Assembly: GCA_029243545.1 (NCBI GenBank)
Contig: JAQWRV010000017.1
Span: 33,553 to 97,552 of the forward strand
Origin: Rhodospirillaceae bacterium
GTDB lineage: Bacteria; Pseudomonadota; Alphaproteobacteria; Rhodospirillales; Rhodospirillaceae
Length of the DNA stretch: 64,000 nt
Direction of reading: 5' to 3'
How positions within the stretch are numbered: the stretch's first letter is position 1; each line of letters begins with the position of its first letter. Shown here piece by piece: positions 18,714 through 26,929 of this stretch. The position numbers were made by a program, and so were the translations under genes. Below the pieces are notes generated by a model that searched no databases, had not been told where the DNA came from, and worked only from the letters and a program-made list of their open reading frames with translations.

Positions 18714-18809
18714 TGTGCTTTGCACACTTGTGGCCCCCATTATGCTTTGCGCACTTGATGCCACCATTGTGCTCTGCACAACAATGCGAGTCAAAATGTG
18801 CTTTGCACA
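18714..18809. promoter_or_regulatory. Array of four PhaR-type operator palindromes
   Basis: Four near-identical 13-base palindromes of the form TGTGC-TTT-GCACA lie at 18714-18726 (exact), 18741-18753 (TATGCTTTGCGCA), 18768-18780 (TGTGCTCTGCACA) and 18797-18809 (exact). The start-to-start spacings are 27, 27 and 29 bases, about two and a half helical turns. They fill the region between phaR and the PHA operon. Known PhaR sites are TGC-rich with inverted TGC/GCA half-sites, which fits. Autorepression of phaR and repression of the PHA operon from one shared array is inferred. Confidence 0.8.
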
Positions 18810-18857
18810 ATAGGGTAGCCAAGAGCTTTAGAAACAAATGACCGGAGGCACTGTTTG

Positions 18858-19220
18858 GTGGCTCTGGTTCCTCGCAGAATTGGTCGATATAGTCGATCTA
18901 TGGCCGATCCGGCGGACATGGATGCGCTGGCCAAGCGCTATATAGAGCTCTGGCAGGAGCAGTTGGCCAAAGTGTCAGCTGACCCGGCAGTGACTGAGGC
19001 GTGGCGATTCGTATTTGAGTCTGCCGCTAAAAACATGGGATGGACCCCTGACGCAATCGCCGCATACACCGCAGCCGCCCAAGCCTACAGCCCGCCTGGG
19101 GCCGCGACCGCTGCCTCTCCATTTGGCCATGGAGGGTCTGACCCTGCAGATGTGCTTCGCCGGCTTGACGCCCTGGAGCAACGGCTCAGCTCTCTCGAAG
19201 CCGATCAAGACGGCGATTGA
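18858..19220 (+). CDS. Small helical protein of the PHA locus (PhaE-like?)
   Basis: From GTG 18858 (nine bases after GGAGG at 18844-18848; TTG 18855 is an alternative) the product has 120 residues. It is helical, with ALAKRYIELWQEQLAKVSAD followed by an Ala/Pro/Gly-rich linker and a C-terminal coiled coil (DVLRRLDALEQRLSSLEAD). This resembles the small PhaE-type subunit or a phasin-like granule protein, though similarity is too weak to name it. It overlaps the PhaC-like gene in another frame by up to 206 bases. Control by PhaR is likely given the operators upstream. Confidence 0.6.
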   Translation: MALVPRRIGRYSRSMADPADMDALAKRYIELWQEQLAKVSADPAVTEAWRFVFESAAKNMGWTPDAIAAYTAAAQAYSPPGAATAASPFGHGGSDPADVLRRLDALEQRLSSLEADQDGD

Positions 19221-20316
19221 ATCAGAAACCGGCGAACCGCATGGAGATAAACTGTGGTCGGACACCATCGACCCTAGGTATTTCGTTGATGCCTTAACCA
19301 AAGCCGGTCAGGATCGGCTGCAAGCGTTCTCAGCGGGTATTTTTGCCTACCAAACTCATACATATCAGCGGACTGTGGCCACGCCGCCGTTCTGGTCCGG
19401 CCCTCAGCATATACCGGTGCTGGATTACGGTGGCCCTGAAGACGGCCCCCCCGTGTTGGTGGTGCCATCGCTGATTAACAGAGCTTATGTGCTGGACTTG
19501 TTCGAAGATCGAAGCTTCATGCGCGCCATGTCAAGCAAAGGTCTTCGGGCCTACCTGTTGGATTGGACGGCACCGGACTCCTGTCAGCAGGGCGCTGATA
19601 TAACAACCTACATCGAAGAGCTTTTGATTCCCGCTCTTGGCACATTGAAAGAAATGCATGGCCGTGCTCCGGTCTTGGCCGGGTATTGCATGGGTGGAAC
19701 ACTCGCAGCCGCACCAGCTGCGCTCTATCCCGATTTGGTATCGGCGCTCGTGCTTCTTGCTGCGCCGTGGGACTTTCACAGCGAAACCGATGGTATGCGT
19801 CATTGGCTTTCGTTGAGCCGGTCCAGACTCGAGGCTTTAATCGATAGCCTTGGCGAAGCGCCGGCCGACCTATTGCAGGGACTCTTTGCGGGATTGGACC
19901 CCACACTCGTCGGCCGAAAATTTCGTAAATTTGCCGCGATTGACTCAGAGAGCGAAGAGGCGATGCGGTTTGTCGTTCTTGAGGATTGGCTCAACGATGG
20001 GGTATCGCTGGCGGGGCCTGTGGTGCGTGAATGCCTTTTTGAGTGGTATCTTGAAAACACACCAGAACGCGGGCAGTGGCACATCAATGGCCAGTCCATA
20101 CGGCCCGAAAACATCCAGTGTCCTAGCCTGGCTGTGATTCCAGCACGCGACCGGATTGTCCCCCCAAAATCGGCACAGGCATTGGCGAAGAGTATTCCAG
20201 GCGCCGACGTTCACTCCGTGGCACTTGGGCATATTGGCATGATGACGAGCGGCCGCGCTGCACAAGAAGTCTTTAAACCTGTGGCCGAGTGGATTATGAA
20301 TGCTGCATCGCAATAA
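19015..20316 (+). CDS. PHA synthase-like alpha/beta hydrolase (PhaC-like)
   Basis: The lipase-box equivalent has cysteine as nucleophile, GYCMGG (Cys225 counted from 19015), as in PHA synthases; Asp379 (ARDRIVPP) and His406 (GHIGMM) complete the triad. The start is uncertain: TTG 19015 is the earliest, and the family-like GPRPLPLHL at about residues 29-37 suggests the true start lies before it, inside the preceding gene. At roughly 400-430 residues it is nearer the class III PhaC size than class I. It probably polymerises or otherwise acts on 3-hydroxyacyl-CoA with the neighbouring thiolase supplying acetoacetyl-CoA; a phaB reductase is not seen here. Confidence 0.8.
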   Translation: MSLPLKTWDGPLTQSPHTPQPPKPTARLGPRPLPLHLAMEGLTLQMCFAGLTPWSNGSALSKPIKTAIESETGEPHGDKLWSDTIDPRYFVDALTKAGQDRLQAFSAGIFAYQTHTYQRTVATPPFWSGPQHIPVLDYGGPEDGPPVLVVPSLINRAYVLDLFEDRSFMRAMSSKGLRAYLLDWTAPDSCQQGADITTYIEELLIPALGTLKEMHGRAPVLAGYCMGGTLAAAPAALYPDLVSALVLLAAPWDFHSETDGMRHWLSLSRSRLEALIDSLGEAPADLLQGLFAGLDPTLVGRKFRKFAAIDSESEEAMRFVVLEDWLNDGVSLAGPVVRECLFEWYLENTPERGQWHINGQSIRPENIQCPSLAVIPARDRIVPPKSAQALAKSIPGADVHSVALGHIGMMTSGRAAQEVFKPVAEWIMNAASQ

Positions 20317-20380
20317 AGTTTAATGCGCTGCGGTAGATGACCTCGTTGCTCGCCCGTGGCGCCCCGTTTAAGGAGTTCCC

Positions 20381-21556
20381 ATGACAAACATCGTAATTGC
20401 ATCGGCCGTGCGCACCCCTATTGGCGCGTTTGGCGGAAGTCTTAGTGGCTTGGAAGCCTCTGAGTTGGGTAAATTTGTCATTGCGGACGCGTTGTCTCGG
20501 GCCGGAGTAGACGCAGCCGATGTTTCGGAAGTGGTGATGGGTCAGGTTCTTGCCGCGGGTAAGGGCCAAAATCCTGCCCGCCAGGCGTCCATTGCTGCTG
20601 GAGTGCCCAAAGAAGTCCCAGCCATGACAATCAACCAAGTCTGTGGGTCTGGTCTTAAAGCTGTCGCGCTCGGCGCCAGTGGAATTCTCGCAGGCGACAG
20701 CGCCATCGTCGTTGCAGGGGGGCAGGAAAGTATGTCCAACGCGCCTCACTGCACCCACATGCGCAATGGCACCAAAATGGGTGACGTTCAACTTACCGAT
20801 ACGATGATCAAAGACGGATTGTGGGATGCCTTCAACGGTTATCACATGGGAACGACGGCTGAGAACATTGCCGAGAAGTGGCAACTGACTAGAGACGCAC
20901 AGGATACATTCTCAGCACAGTCACAACAAAAAGCGGAACAAGCATTGGCTGACGGGCGATTCGCGGACGAAATTGTTCCGGTCACGATCAAAGTGAAGCG
21001 GGAAGAAAGGCTCTTCGAAGTCGACGAGTATCCCCGTGCCCACACAACAGCTGAGTCGCTCGGCAAACTCCGCCCTGCATTTTCCAAGGATGGAACAGTC
21101 ACGGCGGGCAACGCCTCAGGTCTCAACGACGGTGCAGCAGCCGTCGTCCTTATGACAGCGGAAGAAGCCAGTAAACGCGGTTTGACTCCACTGGCTCGCA
21201 TCGCCTCTTGGGCGCAGGCCGGAGTTGATCCGGCGATCATGGGGGCCGGCCCCATTCCCGCGTCACGCAAAGCCCTCGAGAAAGCCGGGTGGTCAGCAGG
21301 GGATCTTGATCTCATAGAAGCCAATGAAGCTTTCGCCGCCCAGTCGCTCGCCGTGTGTAACGACCTTGGCTTTGATCCTGAAAAGGTGAACGTCAACGGC
21401 GGCGCGATCGCCCTTGGTCATCCCATTGGCGCGTCAGGTTGCCGCGTGCTGGTGACGCTTCTACATGAGATGCAAAAGCGCGATGCGCAGAAGGGCCTCA
21501 CAACGCTCTGTATCGGCGGCGGTATGGGTATCGCCATGTGCGTCGAGCGAATCTAA
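20381..21556 (+). CDS. phaA: Acetyl-CoA acetyltransferase (beta-ketothiolase)
   Basis: The enzyme condenses two acetyl-CoA to acetoacetyl-CoA, the first step of polyhydroxybutyrate synthesis, or runs in reverse for degradation. The 391 residues match biosynthetic thiolases. Active-site residues are Cys88 ([12 protein letters not shown]), His in [14 protein letters not shown] and Cys in [11 protein letters not shown] near the C-terminus. An AAGGAG lies seven bases upstream of ATG 20381. It follows the PhaC-like gene by 64 bases, in keeping with one PHA operon. The assignment to PHA rather than general metabolism rests on context. Confidence 0.93.
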   Translation: MTNIVIASAVRTPIGAFGGSLSGLEASELGKFVIADALSRAGVDAADVSEVVMGQVLAAGKGQNPARQASIAAGVPKEVPAMTINQVCGSGLKAVALGASGILAGDSAIVVAGGQESMSNAPHCTHMRNGTKMGDVQLTDTMIKDGLWDAFNGYHMGTTAENIAEKWQLTRDAQDTFSAQSQQKAEQALADGRFADEIVPVTIKVKREERLFEVDEYPRAHTTAESLGKLRPAFSKDGTVTAGNASGLNDGAAAVVLMTAEEASKRGLTPLARIASWAQAGVDPAIMGAGPIPASRKALEKAGWSAGDLDLIEANEAFAAQSLAVCNDLGFDPEKVNVNGGAIALGHPIGASGCRVLVTLLHEMQKRDAQKGLTTLCIGGGMGIAMCVERI

Positions 21557-21571
21557 CGACACCGGTGCCGC

Positions 21572-21991
21572 GTGCCTTTGGAGCTAATGCCTGGGTCACC
21601 TGAAGCCGCGGCGTTTGATGTCGTCCACGGTGTCTATATGGCCTTTTCTGAAGGGCGCCCTGCAGATATCGAATCTGTCCAGATGCCGGAGTATTCAGTA
21701 TGGGATGGACTTACGCCGGGTTTGCGTATGTCTTTGGATGAGGTCAAACAGTTTCATGCGCAAGATCAAGGGCACAAAGTATCCCGCGGCGCGTTAACCT
21801 GGAGCTTGATGCCGCTCAAGGTGGACGTACTGGGTGACGTAGCGGTTGTCTTAAGCCAACTCGAAGTTTCGTATGAACCTCCAAACGCGCTTGATGCTCG
21901 GCTGCGTGTATCCGATGTTCTACGACGAGTCTATGGAGCCTGGATGATGTTTCATCACCATGAAAGTGTAGAGCCGGTTTCTGGCTTGTAG
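21572..21991 (+). CDS. NTF2-like (SnoaL/DUF4440-type) small protein
   Basis: The 139-residue product (from GTG 21572; ATG 21587 is an alternative with GGAG close by) has the alpha-plus-beta pattern of the NTF2-like superfamily: a helix around AFDVVHGVYMAFSEG, then PEYSVWDGLTPG, a stretch with PLKVDVLGDVAVVLSQLEV and a final VLRRVYGAWMMFHHHES strand-turn. Members are ketosteroid-isomerase-like binding proteins or enzymes of many kinds. It begins 15 bases after the thiolase stop and probably ends the PHA operon. No catalytic assignment can be made. Confidence 0.65.
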   Translation: MPLELMPGSPEAAAFDVVHGVYMAFSEGRPADIESVQMPEYSVWDGLTPGLRMSLDEVKQFHAQDQGHKVSRGALTWSLMPLKVDVLGDVAVVLSQLEVSYEPPNALDARLRVSDVLRRVYGAWMMFHHHESVEPVSGL

Positions 21992-22117
21992 GCACGCCAG
22001 TGTTCACTAGGGATGCGTTGGATAAATGCAGCCTGCCCCTGGCAGCAGCAATATTCTCAAAACACATGGCTGAGGAATTAAAGGGGCGCAACCATGAACC
22101 GTTCAATCGGAAAAGTG

Positions 22118-23677
22118 CTAGGCCGGATCGAACACTTTCTTGAGATGGTTTTCCGATAGCGGCTGAGTCAGTTTGGATACGATTACTGCTACTAAGATGC
22201 AGACCAGTCCGCCGATGGCGCCGACTGAAAACGCGTTTGGCGTTTGGCGTTCGACCCATGCCGTAACGCTGTAGAGCGTTGACCCTTCCGCGCCAGAGGT
22301 TGTGACAAAGCCGCTGGCAATCACAATGAAGGTGAGGCCGCCCGAAACAAAACCAGCAATGCCGCCAGAAGCCGTCAAGCCGCGCCACATAACACCGAGT
22401 ACCAGCGGTCCCCATAGGGCAGCCGACAATCCGCCGAAGCCAAGCGCAACAAGCAAAGAGATATTCATATTCTGGGTCGCGTAAGCAAGGGCGACTGACG
22501 CGGCGAGTACGACCACTGTCGCAAAGCGGCTAATTTTCAAGGTGATGCGGTCAATCTCAGCTTCACTTTTTGTGCTGTGAATTCTGGGAGCAATAGTGAG
22601 ACGGTAGAGGTCATTGGCGACGACCTGACTCATAGCGATAACTAAGCCGTCGGCCGTCGACATAATGGCTGCGAGTATGCCGACGCCAAGCAATGCTGCA
22701 AGCCACGTCGGGAATAGTTCGATGAATAGCACGGGTACCGCGTTATTAGCGCCTGCGTTGGTGGCAAATAAATCGTCGCCGAATATGGCGCGTGCGAGCA
22801 TGCCGCCAAAGGCCATGCAGGGCAAGATAAGCCCGAAGGTGAAAGCGATTTTAATGAACTTACTGCGGTCAGCCTCACTTTTTAGGGCCCACAATTTATT
22901 GCCCACGTGAGGCATCAGGCCAAGAGGAACATGGACAAACAGCAGGGCAAAGATATGCCACCATTCACCGACTACCGGAGATCCTTCATGCAACACAGTC
23001 GTGTTACGCGGATCAACCTGTTCCATTTGGTCGACGACGTCACTTACACCGCCGTCCACGCCGAAACCTGATAGAAACATCACCAGCAAGATCACGGCCA
23101 GCAAGATCATAAGAAAACCCTGCAAGGCGTCCGTCATCATGTCGGCGTGGGCTCCACCCATAACGACATAGGCGGCGAGCACCACCGTGGTAATGCCAAG
23201 TGCCCAAGGTAAGTTGAGCCCTAGCATGGTCTCGAACATAACAACGCCTGAGACAAGTTGTCCGGCCATGTAGAACAACAGAATGAGAGAAAAGATTGCC
23301 GCGATTACCCGCATGGTTTCAGAGTTATAGCGTTCGCCAAGATATTCCGGGATTGAACGGGTTCCGGAGGTCTCCCCTGCATGGGCAATCATGCGCTGGC
23401 ATACTAGCACGCCGGTGTAGGCTCCGAGTGGATAGCAGAACATGATCCACATGGCTGATAGACCAAACGTGTAAGCGAGGCCGGGAATGCCAAGGAAGGT
23501 TGCGCCACTGGCGACCGTTGACGTGAATGCGAGGGCAAGAAACCAGGGGCCATAACTGCCGCGCGCGGTGGCGAAGTCATCAGCGCTCTTAACCTTGCGC
23601 TGGCCGAGAATACCGAACCAGATCATCACACCGATGTACATGACCATGAAGGTCCAGCTGTAGGCCTGCAAACTCAT
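22118..23677 (-). CDS. Sodium:solute symporter family protein
   Basis: The 519-residue protein has about thirteen membrane segments and the SSS-family pattern: SADDFATARGSYGPWFLALAF, SGATFLGIPGLAYTFGLSAM, IPEYLGERYNS and, further on, GILAAIMSTADGLVIAMSQV, the segment that contributes to the sodium site. Such proteins take up proline, acetate, pantothenate, sugars or other solutes with Na+. The substrate cannot be told. The ATG overlaps the stop of the upstream exported protein gene by four bases, so the pair is an operon and may be functionally linked. Confidence 0.9.
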   Translation of the reverse strand: MSLQAYSWTFMVMYIGVMIWFGILGQRKVKSADDFATARGSYGPWFLALAFTSTVASGATFLGIPGLAYTFGLSAMWIMFCYPLGAYTGVLVCQRMIAHAGETSGTRSIPEYLGERYNSETMRVIAAIFSLILLFYMAGQLVSGVVMFETMLGLNLPWALGITTVVLAAYVVMGGAHADMMTDALQGFLMILLAVILLVMFLSGFGVDGGVSDVVDQMEQVDPRNTTVLHEGSPVVGEWWHIFALLFVHVPLGLMPHVGNKLWALKSEADRSKFIKIAFTFGLILPCMAFGGMLARAIFGDDLFATNAGANNAVPVLFIELFPTWLAALLGVGILAAIMSTADGLVIAMSQVVANDLYRLTIAPRIHSTKSEAEIDRITLKISRFATVVVLAASVALAYATQNMNISLLVALGFGGLSAALWGPLVLGVMWRGLTASGGIAGFVSGGLTFIVIASGFVTTSGAEGSTLYSVTAWVERQTPNAFSVGAIGGLVCILVAVIVSKLTQPLSENHLKKVFDPA

Positions 23678-24363
23678 GGTGCAACCCCTTGGCTCACCTT
23701 ATCCAACCGCCACGGCAATTGATCTTGACGGCCAAATACAATCTCTCCACCATCATTACGTCCAGCGAACGACATCCATAACGCCGTATCGCTGAGAATA
23801 TAGGTCCATTCCCATGACAGCATGGCGTCGCGGATTGGTCCTAAACAGGGCTTTTCAGAAACACCGTGCATGAGACCGCTAGACGACGGCGTCCATAAGA
23901 TCGCGCAACCAGCCGCGCCGCTAGATGGCACAAGGTCAGAGGCTTTAAGGTTGTTGAATGCATCGGCATTGCGAGTAATTGCGACATAGTCTTCTGGCGT
24001 CTTAAACCGGCGTGGTGCCATCCTTACCGCGTTACGTCCCGCGTCGACTGTCAGCGTCCACACTTGAAACTCAACCATATCAACGCGACCTTCTGGGCCA
24101 TCGTCGCGCAGTGTGACAACAAATACATTTCCGCCCACATCTGGCGCATCGATAGGCGTGAAAGAGCGATAGACATGCTGATGCTCCATGTCGCCGGGCG
24201 TGTTGCTCAGTTTCTCTGCGCGAACCTGAGGGCCGCTATCAAACGCACCTGATAGCCCCGTCATCAACGTGTTGAGTGCCTGATCAAGCTCTGCTTCGAT
24301 AGCCGCGAAAGCTGGCGGGCTAACCATTGAGACGATGAGTGCTGCAAGGCTAAAACGTTTCAT
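23674..24363 (-). CDS. Exported protein, possibly CpcT/CpeT-like
   Basis: The 229-residue protein has a signal peptide (MKRFSLAALIVSMVSPPAFA). The mature part has an order of motifs resembling the CpcT/CpeT fold: LTGLSGAFDSGPQVRAE, a strand-rich middle with VFVVTLRDDGP and VEFQVWTLTV, GCAILWTPSSSGLMHGVS followed by a conserved-looking Cys, and WTYILSDTALWMSFAGR. CpcT/CpeT proteins are bilin lyases in cyanobacteria, but members also occur in bacteria without phycobiliproteins, where their role is unknown. It overlaps the symporter gene, so a role in binding a transported ligand is possible. The family call is tentative. Confidence 0.5.
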   Translation of the reverse strand: MKRFSLAALIVSMVSPPAFAAIEAELDQALNTLMTGLSGAFDSGPQVRAEKLSNTPGDMEHQHVYRSFTPIDAPDVGGNVFVVTLRDDGPEGRVDMVEFQVWTLTVDAGRNAVRMAPRRFKTPEDYVAITRNADAFNNLKASDLVPSSGAAGCAILWTPSSSGLMHGVSEKPCLGPIRDAMLSWEWTYILSDTALWMSFAGRNDGGEIVFGRQDQLPWRLDKVSQGVAP

Positions 24364-24520
24364 GGCACATCCTATGGAACTGCTTTAAGGGCAGACGATA
24401 CCGCGTCCGTGGAAGAACCCAAAGCGCGATAGGCGCACGGAAATGCGTTCTATGTTCCCACCGCAGGTCTGTCGTACACTTGTTGATAAATCCACTTCGG
24501 TCTATCCAGGAGTCTAACCC

Positions 24521-25249
24521 ATGACCCGCACGCTCTTTCTTGTCGGGCTGGTAACTGCTTTGCTCGCACCCGTAGGCGTGGTCCGCGCTGACGGCCACAT
24601 AGCGGAACCCGGTGGCGTTATTGTTTTTGGCGGGTCGGGTCGCACCGGGGCCAAAATTGTCGATCTGCTGCTGGCCAGGGGTGAGCCGGTGACAGTGTTT
24701 GTCCGCCCAACCTCGGGCCGCGCGCGGCTTGAAGGCCGGGATGTGTCCTATGCTGTTGGTGACGCTATGAAGGTGGCGGATGTTGAAGCTGCTATTGCCG
24801 TCGCCAAACCACGCGTGGTGATCAACTCCATCGGCGGGCGCAGCACACAGATGGGGTTCTGGGATACTACGCAAATGAACATGACAGCGGCGGCGAAAAA
24901 ACACGGTGCCAAAGAGATCATCTTCCATGGCTCTGTCGGCACCGGAGACAGCGCTATGGCGTATTCGGCAGCGGCGCGCGAACGCACCAAGGACGGTATG
25001 GCTGAGCGATTCCGTGCTGAAGAGGATATGAAAGCCAGCGGTTTGGACTATGTGATCATCCGCACAGGCATCATTGCGCCGGAAGGCACTCCGGCGACAG
25101 GTAAGGGCTATCTCACCGAAGACCGTATGGCGATGGGGCCAGTTGCGCGCGCCGATCTGGCCCGGCTGACAGTGGACTGCATTGGTAACTCTGACTGCTT
25201 GAACAAAACGTTTGCATCTGTGGATGACAGTATAAATCTGGGCCGGTGA
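24521..25249 (+). CDS. Exported NAD(P)-binding Rossmann protein (NmrA/SDR-like)
   Basis: The 242-residue protein starts with a clear signal peptide (MTRTLFLVGLVTALLAPVGVV, cut near RADG). The mature part is an atypical short-chain dehydrogenase fold: VIVFGGSGRTGAKIVDLLLARG (dinucleotide loop GGSGRTG), then DVSYAVGDAMKVADV, RVVINSIGG, EIIFHGSVGTGDS and YVIIRTGIIAPEG. There is no classical Tyr-x-x-x-Lys catalytic pair at the expected place, as in NmrA-like sensors. It stands alone between divergent and convergent neighbours. Export is unusual for a cofactor-dependent Rossmann protein. Confidence 0.75.
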   Translation: MTRTLFLVGLVTALLAPVGVVRADGHIAEPGGVIVFGGSGRTGAKIVDLLLARGEPVTVFVRPTSGRARLEGRDVSYAVGDAMKVADVEAAIAVAKPRVVINSIGGRSTQMGFWDTTQMNMTAAAKKHGAKEIIFHGSVGTGDSAMAYSAAARERTKDGMAERFRAEEDMKASGLDYVIIRTGIIAPEGTPATGKGYLTEDRMAMGPVARADLARLTVDCIGNSDCLNKTFASVDDSINLGR

Positions 25250-25381
25250 GGACTTGAGGGCGCGCTTCTAATGCGTGATGAACAATGATCCCTGCGACAA
25301 GTGAATTATCTAAATTCATATGGCGCATACTTCTGAAATTTCACGCGCGTGTTTTGGATTGTGTGCCCCTATTGTAGTCAG

Positions 25382-26041
25382 TTAGCCCGACAGTTCTGGC
25401 AGGGTGAGTGGGCGGCCTTCGCCTTCGGCGTCAAACGGCGTTTCTTCTTGAAATGGTAGTGTGGTTTGCCCGACGATGAATTGTGCCGCCACCTGCGTGA
25501 CGTGGCGCCCATGCATGCGCGCTGTTTCCCGGTCGCTTTCCGGTGGGGCGATATCTGCCGGCTCATCGATATTGGCTTGAGCCATGGCGCCCAAATACCC
25601 GGCAAGACGGTTAATGTCTTTGTCGCTGCCGGCGGTGGAATACTTGCCCCCGAGTGCGTGTTGGGGCACCCAAATCATCGCCATCTGACTGGCGAAGACA
25701 ATCATCTGAGTCAAGCAATTCATTTTGTCACCGGACTGTCCTGCCGAAACCGTGAAGCCGGCCGCAAACTTGTTTTTCCACATGCGCTTGAGCCACACTT
25801 CGCCGGCAAGTTTCTCGGCAAACAGCTTAAACTTGCCAGACACGCTACCGATATACGTCGGTGATCCAAAAATAAGAGCGTCAGAGGTATGAAGCGTACT
25901 CCAATTATCGTCGACATCATCGACATGGAGCACGTGGACTTCAGCACCTTCAACTGTGCGGGCACCTTCTGCGACACATTCTGCCAGGGCTGCGGTCTGA
26001 CCCTTAAAATTGCTGTCGTAAACGATACTGATCTTAACCAT
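25382..26041 (-). CDS. Flavodoxin-fold NAD(P)H:quinone oxidoreductase-like protein
   Basis: The 219-residue protein begins VKISIVYDSNFKGQTAALAE, the phosphate-binding loop of the flavodoxin/WrbA fold, and continues with ALIFGSPTYIGSVSGKFKLF (second FMN-binding loop) and FAAGFTVSAGQSGDKMN. It is likely an FMN-binding reductase of quinones or other small acceptors in the cytosol. A GGGAGG lies four bases before the ATG at 26041. It lies downstream of rsmA on the same strand, but with its start 58 bases before the rsmA stop side, so separate transcription is as likely as co-transcription. Confidence 0.85.
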   Translation of the reverse strand: MVKISIVYDSNFKGQTAALAECVAEGARTVEGAEVHVLHVDDVDDNWSTLHTSDALIFGSPTYIGSVSGKFKLFAEKLAGEVWLKRMWKNKFAAGFTVSAGQSGDKMNCLTQMIVFASQMAMIWVPQHALGGKYSTAGSDKDINRLAGYLGAMAQANIDEPADIAPPESDRETARMHGRHVTQVAAQFIVGQTTLPFQEETPFDAEGEGRPLTLPELSG

Positions 26042-26098
26042 GACGCCTCCCGTTCGTGTTGGCTCACTTTATTCTAGTAAAATTGTAATCCTAGTATT

Positions 26099-26920
26099 TC
26101 AAGAAGACCTGTTTACCTCGCGCGCTAAAGCACAGAAACCTTCGATCGAAACCTGCTCCGCCCTGACCGTCGGATCAAGTCCCGCTGCGGCACATAACGC
26201 TTCCGCATCTCCCAGGGATTTCAAGCTGGAGCGCAACATCTTACGGCGCTGGCCGAATGCTGCCGCTGTGACGCGTGATATGACCTCGGCATCGGCGATG
26301 GCCCGCGGGGCGTCCAGAGGGGTCATGTGCACGACCATCGAGTCAACACTTGGCGGCGGCGTAAAGGCTTGCGGGTTTACATCGAAAGCGAGTTTCACCT
26401 GCCAACGCCAGCCGGCGAACACCGAGAGGCGCCCGTAGGTTTTGGATCCTGGCGCTGCCGCGAGTCTTTGTGCCACTTCCTTTTGCACCATGACGGTGAG
26501 TGAGGTGAAAGCGCTGGGGTGGTCTAACCACCGCACAATGAGCTCGGTGCCGACGTTGTAGGGTAAGTTGGCGATAACACGGCGCGGTGTCTCGCCGAGG
26601 GTAGTTATGTCTAAAGAAAGGGCGTCTTGCTCTATGACGTTCAACTTGCCTGGGTAGGCGTCATTTAATTCTCTGAGTGCAGCTAAGCACCGGGAGTCTT
26701 TTTCTATGGCGATAACGTTTGCACCCGCATCGAGTAGCGCCCTGGTGAGTCCGCCCGGTCCCGGTCCTATTTCTAGTGTTGTGCCTGTGGAGATGTCGCC
26801 GGCTGTACGGGATATCCGGGCGGTGAGATTGAGATCATGGAGAAAGTGTTGCCCGAGGCCTTTGCGCGCGGTCAATCCATGGGCGCGAATGACGTCACGA
26901 AGTGGCGGCAGGTCAGGCAC
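26099..26920 (-). CDS. rsmA: 16S rRNA dimethyladenosine transferase
   Basis: RsmA (KsgA) dimethylates A1518 and A1519 of 16S rRNA with SAM late in small-subunit assembly. The 273-residue protein (GTG start at 26920) has GLGQHFLHDLNL, the SAM-binding LEIGPGPGGLTRALL, acidic VIAIEKDSR, VIEQDALSLD and the catalytic NLPYNVGTELI. It follows pdxA by nine bases, the usual surA-pdxA-rsmA order. Confidence 0.97.
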   Translation of the reverse strand: MPDLPPLRDVIRAHGLTARKGLGQHFLHDLNLTARISRTAGDISTGTTLEIGPGPGGLTRALLDAGANVIAIEKDSRCLAALRELNDAYPGKLNVIEQDALSLDITTLGETPRRVIANLPYNVGTELIVRWLDHPSAFTSLTVMVQKEVAQRLAAAPGSKTYGRLSVFAGWRWQVKLAFDVNPQAFTPPPSVDSMVVHMTPLDAPRAIADAEVISRVTAAAFGQRRKMLRSSLKSLGDAEALCAAAGLDPTVRAEQVSIEGFCALAREVNRSS

Positions 26921-26929
26921 AGTTGCTTC

